From contig NMRA01000011.1 of NCBI GenBank assembly GCA_002633005.1, positions 1,612,093-1,676,092 of the forward strand: DNA of 64,000 nucleotides, in the 5' to 3' direction. Below, in pieces: positions 22,034 to 32,687 of the stretch. A model generated the notes under the pieces. It was given only the letters and a program-made list of their open reading frames with translations. It was not told the origin of the DNA and did no database searches. Made by a program: the position numbers and the translations under genes. This DNA comes from Phoronis australis (Eukaryota > Phoronida > Phoronidae). Numbering within the stretch: the stretch's first letter is position 1; the number at the start of each line of letters is the position of its first letter.

Positions 22034-23036
22034 CTATTCATATTCGGCGGCAATGCAGCACAACATTCTTTGCCATCGTGGAACGACACTGTGGCCTTTG
22101 GAAGAAGGGCTTGTGGAGACTTTGGTAGTGCGGTCATTTTTTCTGAAAGTCGTTTTCAATTTCTTGAAAAAACCCTGTTTAACATTTTGTGCATCATTAG
22201 CGGAAGCGGAGGTGCTGGTGTTCTTCGAAACGTCAAGGCTGACTGCATCACAAGATGTCGCATTGTTGGGCAATTCTGCGACACCATATGGGTTGCCGGC
22301 ATCCTCACGAATGTATACGTCACCCGATTTGTCGGTGCGAGATGTCCTCAGCATCGCGTTGAGGGCTACAGAAGCTTCTTGTGACATGTTTGGCAGGGCA
22401 AATTGCACCCTGGAATAACGCCGCGGGACCAGTGGGCTTGAGGTTTTCCAGAAGCCGACCGTGAACGCTGTCTAGTTTGTAAGGAATTGGAGATCTAACG
22501 ATGGTCTCTTCGACATCAGTACCGTTTTCCCCTACCTGAGTTTTCTCTGGCTTGTTAGCACTGCATGTAGCCGACATTAGATCTTTTCTCTCCAGTAAAT
22601 GGGGCTCTACGGTTTCACATGCGTTGTTCGATTTTTGTCGCCTTCTTCGTCTTGCATTCTATGAAATACTCGATGGGGCTAATTGCTTGTGGGTTAGGCG
22701 GTTTGCCTCAGATTTTCGGCATAACAACTCACCCTGATAGCAACGCAAGTCATTTATGTATCCTTCGTAGATTTCTTTTACTCTAATATCAGGTTCCGCT
22801 TCATGGAGGGCGATAGCAGCGTCCAGTACTTCGGCGAACCATTTTTTATCGTCGATGTTTGTGCAATGGTCTGCGTTACCGAACGTGAAGCTCCACACAA
22901 AAGATACTACTTTATCAGTCATTCTTAAAACAGAGTGGGAAATACAACTAACACACCACACTAAATATAATGTCATATCTTCGAGCAAATTTTCTAATTT
23001 CCATCCGGTAGCCATTTGTAGGTCCATTATACACAT
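22034..23036 (-). CDS. Candidate two-exon gene of unknown function
   Basis: Exon 1 runs from ATG at 23036 to 22733 and ends CAGG|GTGAGT in phase 1. A 265-base intron ends TCTCCAATTCCTTACAAACTAGACAG (given as positions 22493-22468), and exon 2 (22467-22034) continues in phase for 143 codons to TGA or TAA at 22036-22034. The protein would be about 245 residues. Residues 22-55 are hydrophobic and aromatic (LYLVWCVSCISHSVLRM, VVSFVWSFTF), then an acidic helical stretch (EVLDAAIALHEAEPDIRVKE). The second half is polar, with a basic patch (GFFKKLKTTFRKNDR) and a Ser/Thr-rich segment. No family recognised. An alternative 74-base intron (22732-22659) would instead end the protein after 15 basic residues at 22615. 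The opposite strand is open over part of exon 2 but lacks splice support. Confidence 0.45.
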
Positions 23037-23789
23037 GAATAATGATTACGTACAATGTACGTCAACAATAGCAAGACGTCACAAATCAAAGATGTCACTG
23101 ATGTCGAAAAAGTCTCAAAGTTTGCTAACTTTTTGTAAGACAATCACCGACGTTGAGACGATTATAACATTTCAACTGCGACTTGTTTGTTATGAAAATT
23201 GGTGTTATTTTGTCGACCAACAGTTCCCGCGCAATTTTCTCAGATTTTTAAAAACTAAGAAAATTGTTATTAAAATAACAAATTTCAACCAACATTAAAC
23301 TACCTTTAAATATGCATAATCTCATTAAATTGAAAATGAAGGACTAAATTTAGACTCGTCGACTACATCGGGGACGGAACCTACGAATTGGAGATGAAAA
23401 AGAAGACCATCCGCCTGAACCTGCCGCTCCAAATAGGCTTCTTTGTTTATCAGTAGGCGAAGTTGCGCATGTTGGACCCCCCATCCGAGGAAAAGGTCCA
23501 GCCATAGCCTATCCGATAGGAAAAGATAGGATTTACTAAATGGACAAGAAATTGTCGTAACTACAAGTTCTACTAACTACAATCATTACCAAGTTAATAT
23601 CAATTTTGCACTGAAAATCCCCGCATGTTCACATTATTAGGTAAGTCTACTAGACCTCATTAAAATCTTAATCAATGAAGGAAGTCTTCTCTTGTCAATC
23701 AGTGTCTATGGTGCACAGCTTCTCAGGTTTCATACGAGCAACAATTTTGATTGAAAAGATTTCCAAGGTTACATGTACATGACCGAGGG

Positions 23790-24605
23790 TTCACTACTCC
23801 GAAGGTTCGCTACCTTCGAAAGTTCACCACTTCGAATATCCACAATTCCAAAACCAGAACTCCGACAGTTAATTACTCTGATTTTCTACTCATGATTCAG
23901 AACTTGAAATGAATAAAGTATGGTACTGATGTCCATTTAATAGCCATTTAAAGGGTGTGAAAGAATTGAATAGTCGGATTGTTTACAAAAGAGCTCAGTT
24001 CCAATCACTGGCAATCTTGATTCTTGCATCTAACTTAAGACTCATTCTCAATTCGGGACAATATATGGGGCACGGTTCCGGCGACCAACGGCGGTTTTAA
24101 ATTTAAGAAGACTGAATGAGACTTCGTGAAGACTGGCAGGGATAGGGTATACTAACTACATTTATTTGCGACCCGGGCCGTGCGAGTAGTTCCGGTGGGT
24201 GAGGTTGAAGCACAGCGACCCTAAACTTTTCTGTCGCGCTGTGAGATGATGCGATCCTGACACGAGATTGACGAATGTATCGTGGTCGATAATCATCAAC
24301 AATACTACTTCCTATTCTTTTATAAATGCAAGTACATACTCATTTTTCCGTATTCGTAACGCATGCGAGCAATTTCACATGTACCTGGAATCCAAACAAA
24401 GTGATTTATTAGCCGGGTGTATTGTTGTCGGTATACTTGCATCTAATAACCGAAGTGTCGCTTATTTTTGCATGTAAAAGTACAGCAATTACACCTGATT
24501 CAGGAATTTTAGATATTTTCGGAGAAGCGAACCTTCGGAGTGGTGAACCTTCGAAGTAGTGAACCTTCGGAATAGTGGACCGGCGGAATAGTGGGTGTTC
24601 CCATT
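23790..24605. mobile_element. Element bounded by inverted GAAGGTTC tandem repeats
   Basis: Left end: GGTTCACTACTCCGAAGGTT and further units to about 23850. Right end, in the opposite direction, has GAACCTTCGGAGTGGTGAAC and more units (24525-24600). The interior has no transposase. The inverted tandem ends fit a foldback or MITE-like element of about 820 bases. Confidence 0.65.
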
Positions 24606-25690
24606 TCCAGCGATGTAAGCAACTTTTAACAAAAATAATGTCAGATGAAAAATTACGTCAAACCAATCTCTGTTTAAATATTTCCATCGGAGTATATGAT
24701 AAGGCATAATCACTCAGTTAAAAAGCCCGATTTGAAAGTTTGGCAGGATGTAGGCCTAACTTCATGTGGAGAACTTCTCGCTTAAGCTGGTCACCGCCCA
24801 GATTCCCGTAGTTCCAGACATTTTTTATGTTGCCTATTCAACTCGGCTTTTGTATTGACGAAGATCTGAGCTAATGAAGTCGAAAGGTAATAGCTAGCAC
24901 TGCTGTCTCAAAAATGATGGTTGTTAGTACACCCAAATTGGTTTTCTACGGCATTTGCAAAGAGTTGCATCCTACAACTGTAGAGAGCTCTTCTAACTTG
25001 GTACATTTTAAATAAAAAGTTAATTTGTGTTTATCTTGACCATGGGCAACTTCCCAAAGGAACGATGGTTTTAAATGTGTTTCATACCTGTTCTTGTTAT
25101 TTCATTTTAATACTCCTGTTGTTTTTTATTCTTACCAGGAACGGGTTGATATCTTTTTATTTTATTTTTAAACTTGAAGTACCAAAAACAATAGTTTTTT
25201 GATCGCCAGCGAAACTTAATTAGTTTTGCCAATTGTGAACCCATCCCTGAATTTTCCAGATTATAGCTACATTAAACATTTCACAGCGAACAAAATCACA
25301 CGTGTCATTAGTACAAGTTTAATCTTTATTAGATCTCAAATCATAAAAAATATACAAAACTGCAAATGGTGATAGCCAAACTGAAGATGTGGCCCTCTCT
25401 GGACAATTTCGGTTGCACTAACTACATACAGCTGTAACTATTCTAGCTTTTTGTCAGCCATAAAAATACAGAGTGGGCACAAGTTAAATACAACTGTTTC
25501 CTAGTCAAAAATCTGGTTAAACGAGATGGAAAGAATCTTTTATATAAAATGCCTTGTTAGCACAAACTCCGTCTCCCCCGCTCCACTACAGACCTTCGTT
25601 AAGCCCGTTTCGGCACCGGCTTGGCTCCAGGTATTGCACCGGCCCCCAATTTGTATTCGAGGTGTTCTATTTTTTTTCTCGCGGGCTGTT
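24606..25690. other. Intergenic, no gene seen
   Basis: AT-rich with T runs. Nothing recognised. Confidence 0.5.
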
Positions 25691-25734
25691 TCTTCGCGGA
25701 CGCGGAGGGAGGGTGGCTAGTTTCGTACTGGCCT

Positions 25735-25825
25735 TGGTGACGTCAGTTCGTCGGCTCAATGGCCTCGGTGACGTCACTCCGTCGGCTTAATTTCACTCCC
25801 TCCGGCTTCAGTCGCGTATATAATT
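25735..25825 (+). promoter_or_regulatory. Duplicated CRE sites and TATA box, promoter-like
   Basis: A 31-base duplication places TGACGTCA at 25738-25745 and 25769-25776, each followed by a TCGTCGGCT/CGTCGGCTT phrase. TATATAA follows at 25817-25823. It lies directly before family C repeat copy 2, so it could be the repeat's own promoter. Confidence 0.4.
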
Positions 25826-25849
25826 CATCGGGCCTGTCGCCGCCAAAAT

Positions 25850-26465
25850 TAGTGATGCCTCACTATAAAATTCTTACTCTTCCTTGAGTAAACTAAATTA
25901 TTTACCTTGGTGTTGGAAAATTGGCATTCTTCAGTTATTTTGCTGCTAAAATTGCGATGCGCTCTTTCGGCGCCAATATGTTGCGTCTACTGTTGGCCAA
26001 TTTGTTATACAATCACTTTGTGAGGTTGCGTACATGTCATAACAATCGCAAGTCGTTTCATTTCATCACAAGTTTTTACTATATTATTATCTGAAAACAC
26101 AATTTCAAAACAATTCTCGAGAGATATCGCAAAAATTTCGGAAATGGCGCGTACGTGCGCGTGTCCCAAGTATGCATTGTTTTCAAAACGACCACAGATT
26201 TTCCATTGTTACAAAAGGCAGAGAATTACGAAAAATAACGTTAATTAGATTGTCTTTTTACTTCTATAAACGGATGTAACGGGCAAGATGAATGTAGGTT
26301 CATTCCCAGATTCAGCATGCACCCCTGTAGGTTGTTAGCTCTAAGTTTCACGACGAGGTGACAAGCTGATCACCGGGGTTGTGTGAAATTTTAACGGAGC
26401 TCTACACGCAGCTACCTAGCAGTATGTTGACGATAGTCTTCCTACAGATAGCTGGCTTTCTACCT
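25850..26465. mobile_element. Family C repeat, copy 2
   Basis: Diverged partner of 13950-14705, same orientation. Shares GAGTAAACYAARTTATTTACC, GAGGTTGCGTAC, GCGCGTGTC, GATAGTCTTCC and TAGCTGGCT. No coding capacity. Confidence 0.6.
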
Positions 26466-28030
26466 CAGTATGTACATTTATGATGCAACTTTTGTAAATA
26501 CATCTAATATTCTTTGTGTACTATAAAGAATTTTAAATGCATTCTTAGTTTTCACTTTAAAGAATATCTGATTACTGTACTTTGTCTTACGGCAGGGTCA
26601 AATGTTCTGAAAAGAAATTTGTACTGCCTGGGGAAAGAATCCCGCAGCCGCACACCTTGCCTACTAAAATCTGACAGTGACTGTTAGCCTACAATTTCCG
26701 TCTTGCCACAGTTAGTGAGTTGTGTTTTTTTAAAGGGACGCTTGACACCGATCAATTTGTTCCGTGTTAGTTACGCCGGGTCAAAACTTGACGTCTAAAC
26801 GGGACTCTAGTCTATGTTTATGGATCAAATTACGACCGAATTTGATTCCTGTCACGACATTCTCATTTCTGGTATTACAAATTCCGTCTCATCTCAGGAA
26901 CATAGAGCTAAGAGTCATCGTTGCCGTGGATACAGATTTCCCTTCCCCATAATTAACCTGCGTAAAGCGCCTTACCAAGAACTCGAGTGTTGACGCTTGC
27001 AAAAGGTTCACCTTTCTAGAAATCAGAACCACCCGCCCGCCCAATGCTGGCTACGGGCCTACAGCTTTCGACAGGGAAAAACATTTTTCGTTTCCGCGAA
27101 CGGACACGGAAGAAAACGAAGCCTACGACACACGCACGCCCGGCTTATAGACTCGCAACTCCGACATTTCCTTGCAAAATATCCTAGAGGAGGCGCCGCC
27201 CTCCTAAATTACCAATTTCAGTTTCCGGTTAGTGCATGGAGGCACTGAACAGTTCTCACAGGGGTTTGCCTGTCAGACCACACGTCAATGGACTCTTCAC
27301 CCTTTTTTCACTCTGTCAATAACTGTAGGCAAATAAAGAAAAGTTTTTAGTCATTTCACATCACAAGCCTTACAGATGAGCACAGAAACTTTATTCTCTC
27401 TTGTATTTTTGACCCTTTCACTCCCAGTGGAAACCAAGTCAGACAAAGAAAAATAAGGGCAAAAAATTCGAAATCGGCACTTTTGGCCCCAAAACCACCA
27501 CTTCCCTGCCGATGCTCGACTAAAGCCAAGATTAGATTCAGATAGCAAATTTCCTACCAATTCCAAAAATGTGGTCCAAAAATACTGTCAACAACTAGTT
27601 TTTTGCAAACTGGCTTGTTTGAGGGGTACCTGAAATCGCGGCCGATTTCTCAGTTGCTACACAGCAATGCACAATTGCAACAGGGGGCCACCATCTTGAA
27701 GAAGAGTGCAGCTACAGCCGAGAAAGTGGCCTTTTTCATTCTCAGCTGGTCCATAAATACAAACAAACCACATTCACTGAGCCTACATGCAATGCCCACC
27801 TAAAAATGACCCCACACTTGGCCTACGTTAGGAGAGTGAATCCAGTCCGGACACCCAGGTCGTCCATGCGTGTGGGCGGCACGTGCACCTGAATAAGAGA
27901 GGTTTCCTGTCCAGGTGCAAATTGCGTCGACGCTGAAAAACCTTGGAAACGCAGTAGAGTTGTGATAAACGGGCGGATTTCTACGTTATAGATGATTTGA
28001 AAAATTCGTGAATTATGTTCAGTCAAAAAT
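26466..28030. other. Intergenic, no gene seen
   Basis: Several short open frames on both strands without support. Nothing else recognised. Confidence 0.45.
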
Positions 28031-28225
28031 AGCGCAATTAGATTTTCCTCTTTATAATTTCGTGGAAAGTAAACATGTGTCGATTGTTTTTCTGCGCTTG
28101 TGATTTATTAAACCTTCAGCGAACATAGACTAAAAGCGCACCAAAATTAACAGATCACATATCACATTTCAAGATATGCCACAAGTAACACTCCAAATAC
28201 ACATTTTTACGATACTGACCATTCA
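28030..28225. repeat. Diverged dispersed repeat, copy 1
   Basis: Shares AGATCACAT, ATATGYCACAARTAACACT and ACACATTTTTACKATAC with 38320-38490 in the same order. Confidence 0.45.
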
Positions 28226-28444
28226 TGGCGACGGCGACTTCACAAAAATCAAAATTACCCGTATTCTACGTTTGCGCATTTCGTGCAGTCATTGTAAGTT
28301 TTGTTGTTCGGAGTTTTGGGCGTGCGGTGTGGCCCCATCTACAAAGAACTATACCCACCGCCACTGCACAGTCGGGATACAGACCGGAACCAGTTATGTT
28401 GTTTGGCCTCGTACTATGCTAATATCTCAATAACATCGGTGTGA

Positions 28445-28590
28445 CCTATGGCGGATCTAGGATATCGTAAGGGGGCAATCTCCATTTTAGAAACAAAAGT
28501 CTTCATAGCACCTGGAAACAGTATGCCGATTGCGTTCTTTGGTTGTGAGGGGACAGTGGCCTGGGCCCCCTTAGGCTCTTGAAATCGCTG
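28445..28590. mobile_element. Family A element, short copy
   Basis: Left end TATGGCGGATCTAGGATATC followed by a G run; right side CCTGGGCCCCCTTAGG. About 145 bases. Confidence 0.5.
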
Positions 28591-29773
28591 TGTGACACAG
28601 TGCTGGACTTAAACTATAATAAACCACTCTTCCACGACACAAAAAATATTAATTTAGACCAGTTACACTTATGAAATTGGGCTTATTTCATTTGTTCAAA
28701 TTATGTAGGATTTCTGGTCACAATTTGGAAAAGCTCAAGCCACCGTGTCATGACAACGTAATTTGCTACGGCATGTCATTTTATTCGCCGAACATAGTCT
28801 CGATGGGGCAACTGCGAACTATTGGATATTTGCAAAGACCAAAAGTCCATTCTCGCCTGAGTGAAGAAAAGGTTGAAATCGTTCTACAGCTGAACTAGTG
28901 GTCTAAATCAAAAGTTAGTATCTTTGACGGAATCCTGGTTTGATGCCGATTTCATGAGCTTTTCATTAAAGAGGTTCAACGTGTTTCCATCACTGTGACT
29001 GTTGGTTCCCTAACTGTTGATTCAAATCGTATAATGGGAATTTTTGTTTCTGTAAACCTGCAGTCGGTCGCCAAAACATACTTGTCGTCAATGCTTGGTC
29101 AATACAGTGATCTACACGCACGAAGGCCTGTTAATGCCAGACAAAATTGTAAGTTGGTACGGATTGGGAATCCGTTGTTACGTGACAACAAATTGGCAAT
29201 CCGTTATTACGTAATAACGAAATGGCAATCCGAAATAACAGTTTCAATTTTTTCTGGCACTAATGGGCCTTCGTAAATATCATCAATTTATTTTAGGCGC
29301 TGATCGTGGGAACGAGTCTTCTGTGAGGTACAACAGTAACCCGAGCTGGGCGCAATACACTTTGATGAACTGCAAAAAGATATGCTTAAGTCTGACGTGA
29401 GATCACATGTTGCCCAAGCTTGTGTGCGGCTGAAAAGTGGCGCTGTGGAAAGATGAACGACACACGGAATTCCGTGTGTGGGCATAAATGCGCATGCTTG
29501 GTCGGAAGTTTATCGATCACATCGCTACCACTTGCACACGCTTTCTATGCACTGTACTTCTTTGAGCTTAGCCACGGCATCGGGGTACCTTTGACTTTGT
29601 TTACTTCGATCACTACCCGTTTTAATAAATTGCAACTATTCAAGTCGAAGGGGGTCGCCATACTACGTAACAATAAACTGAAAGGGGTTTCCTGATTTTG
29701 ACCGATGGAAATCACTGAATGTTATGACGTCGTTTTCATTACTTTAACCAATGGGAAGCCATGATGAACAGTA

Positions 29774-29806
29774 TTTCACAGTGCTACCTTTCGTAGCACT
29801 GTGAAA
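29774..29806. repeat. Perfect hairpin, 14-bp stem
   Basis: TTTCACAGTGCTAC, a 5-base loop CTTTC, then the exact reverse complement GTAGCACTGTGAAA. Confidence 0.8.
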
Positions 29807-30240
29807 GAGTGTACACGTACGTACATATAGCCTAGTAACGGTATAGCGTTTCCGCAAAGAAGTCCTCACAATAGGGCCGTCCCTGATTACGCAGCAATAG
29901 ATCTCCTCTGATCCGGAAGTAAAAAAGTGCGTTGTTTTCACTGAATTAATTTTGTAATGTCACATTTTAACAGGTCATGTCGGAAACCGTCGACGTGTAC
30001 GGCCGTGGATATATTCCAATGTTAACCACAGGTATTTATCAAGTTTATCCAACTTTCCCCCGTCGGAATGGCAGCTCAAAGCACAGCAGCGATGTTTCGC
30101 TGGCATTGGAAGAACGGGCGCAATAATGCAGCCGAGAAAAACCTTTAGAGAATGCGATAGCAACAAAGAACAAGTGGGATTAATTGGCGCGAAAGCGAAG
30201 CTTCAAAAGTGCTTGACGGATGTTGCAGCATTGTGGGTAA

Positions 30241-30268
30241 ACACAGCGACATTTGATTGTCGCTGTGT
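30241..30268. repeat. Perfect hairpin, 11-bp stem
   Basis: ACACAGCGACA, loop TTTGAT, then TGTCGCTGTGT. Confidence 0.75.
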
Positions 30269-30998
30269 AAGCCGTGTAAGCCCCATTAAAATTGCTTACA
30301 ATTTTGGTTAATGTCAAAAGCGGATGTCAAAGAAAAATCAAGGTTTCGTGAGAAACTAGCCCTATAGATTTTACTCCGCTCCTTTTCTACTTACCTAAGA
30401 AATAAATTTAAATGTATGATTGGTACACAGATTCCTTCTATGTCGCTTCTGTCGGTGTCCATGGAACTTTAGCTATCTACAAAAGGGTCGCCCAAGTTTT
30501 AAGATTCTATGTCATATTGGTAACACATTTTTCGTTTATAGGTCCCTTTTTCGGTTATGTGCCCGCCCTGAATTTTGGGTACTGGAAAGATAATCGATAT
30601 ACCGGACACAGGCTTACGGAAAATATCGGTATACCTGACCATGGGAATTTTCTGATAGCGTGCTTTCTCAAACTTTACGTGCACGCTTTTTCCAAATATT
30701 TAACAAAAATATCAAATATCGTTGTTTACCCAATTGGACCTTCCTGATTATGTCTTCCTTGGTTTGTTTCATTAAAAGCAACTTAAAAATAATTTAATTT
30801 TCACTTTACGTTTTTGCTAGTTTCTGACATATTTTTGCAAATTGTTTCTAGACTATAATGCGCTCATAATTATTTGACTAAATCTTTATTCAGCAATTGT
30901 GAAGCGAGAGTGTAAGACCTACATGTACATTAAGTCTTAAGACCTAAGTTACTTTTCATTATATGGGCTCCTTCCAGTTAGTGTTGCTGACTACAGAA

Positions 30999-31323
30999 CC
31001 ATAGGCGGATTTAGGGGGGGGGGGGGCAGGGGGCACGGGCCTCCTCCCTTGGCTGCTGCAAGGAAAAATAAACAGGAGCAACAGCGTGAAGAAACAATCG
31101 CACCAATTTGGAATGGCAGCGGCGGGGGGAGGGCACTGCGCAACGGAATCGTGTTCCCGTTTTTTGCTTTTTTTTGTCCTCCGATAGAATTTGGCAACAC
31201 CAGGTCCACATCGCCGGCCCCCGCAAGTTTCGGGCCACCTGTGCATACAATCGCGCTTTGCCCAATTCCCGTAGGCAACATCTTGCCCCCCCCCCTCTTA
31301 TGGTATCCTAGATACGCCACTGA
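30999..31323. mobile_element. Family A element, full-length copy
   Basis: 325 bases with ends CATAGGCGGATTTAGGGGGG and TATCCTAGATACGCCACTGA. Internal TTGGCTGCTGCAAGGAAAAA matches TTGGCTGCCGC at the start of copy 1. Open frames on both strands inside are not coding. Confidence 0.7.
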
Positions 31324-32348
31324 GAACCATCCAGATAGTACATTTACGTGGTAACTTAGCCACGTGTTTGCAGAAAGAGTGCGTAAATCTGTTTAAGTTA
31401 CTGACAGTTTTTGATGAAACGGTTTATACTCAGTGTCATCGTTATCATCCGAATACTGTGTTGGCATATTTGTTAATGTTTTGCTGATCAAACAGATCCC
31501 TGGTTGCAAACACAGCTTCCTAATATCCGGGAGTCTTGAAGTAAGTTCAGTCAGATTATTGATTGGGACAAACCAGCTGTTTTCTGGCTTGATTTAACAT
31601 TTCCCAGTGTGCGCATGTGCAAATTTAGAACCCCTAAAATACGTGGCGAGCAGGTTGAATTCTGTTTTAGTGGCAGAGAACTACTTTCAATATTGCAATT
31701 TAGTCTAATTATCGCGTTCCAGGCCTCTTTAATGAACTTGTATGTTTAGTACTAACACACATAATAAGTATTTTCCTCCAATCCTTTTGGTGTATATAAA
31801 TTTCACAAATCTGTGGAAAGGGCTCCGATGGCCCCTCAAAGCTGAGTAGGCCTACTGGATGCGGTACGTTACCGTATATGCACATATTTAGAACCATGCG
31901 CTAATATCCTGGGTTGTCCATTTTTTCAAAGTAAATGATTGAGCCCCGTGTCGACCCTCCAGAATATCTGATGACGACTTCTGACTTCCAATGTCTTAGA
32001 GCCGACTGGTTGACACCTCTGAATCAGTGGAGTGAGTCACAGAAGTGTACATGTGATAAACTGGTTTTTGTGTGTCTTATTTACGTTTTATTTGGACTCG
32101 TTTGGAGACGGATACGTCGGGTTTCACTTACATGCTGTTTTAAAAATGTTCTTTGGTTATTACGCAATGTGTCTCGTCTATTAGGCGCAGGTGCCCAATT
32201 CTCGGAAGGATAATGTTGCTGCTACCAGTCATTAGACTTGGCAACAACTAACTATTTAAGTGTAACGCGACAGTAGGGGCCGGTAGACATTCAAGAATAT
32301 GTTTGACCGGTACAGAATAAGCTCTATTCTAAGAGACCTATTTATTAG
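31324..32348. other. Intergenic, no gene seen
   Basis: The open stretch at 31935-32213 lacks support. Nothing else recognised. Confidence 0.45.
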
Positions 32349-32687
32349 NNNNNNNNNNNNNNNNNNNNNNNNNNNNNNNNNNNNNNNNNNNNNNNNNNNN
32401 NNNNNNNNNNNNNNNNNNNNNNNNNNNNNNNNNNNNNNNNNNNNNNNNNNNNNNNNNNNNNNNNNNNNNNNNNNNNNNNNNNNNNNNNNNNNNNNNNNNN
32501 NNNNNNNNNNNNNNNNNNNNNNNNNNNNNNNNNNNNNNNNNNNNNNNNNNNNNNNNNNNNNNNNNNNNNNNNNNNNNNNNNNNNNNNNNNNNNNNNNNNN
32601 NNNNNNNNNNNNNNNNNNNNNNNNNNNNNNNNNNNNNNNNNNNNNNNNNNNNNNNNNNNNNNNNNNNNNNNNNNNNNNNNNNNNNNN
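32349..32687. other. Assembly gap (339 N)
   Basis: Unsequenced run. It ends in a 14-base C tract followed by CAACTCACAATCCTGAATCC, which resembles the right end of a G/C-run element, so the gap probably lies in a repeat that could not be read through. Confidence 0.95.

Larger units (their letters stand above)
28591..30998. other. Intergenic with small hairpins, no gene seen
   Basis: Contains the hairpins at 29774-29806 and 30241-30268. 29155-29245 has repeated GGCAATCCG with TACGTAATAAC palindromes. Open frames at 28995-29276 and 30412-30747 are unsupported. Confidence 0.45.

Noticed and set aside
22053-22418. 121-codon plus-strand open frame opposite the candidate orphan gene
   Set aside because: No start, splice or compositional support; the minus strand has in-phase splicing.
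22320-22577. A separate gene in another minus frame
   Set aside because: It lies largely in the proposed intron and lacks its own splice or stop context; most likely chance.
31011-31354. Several overlapping open frames of about 100 codons
   Set aside because: All lie within a family A transposable element on both strands.
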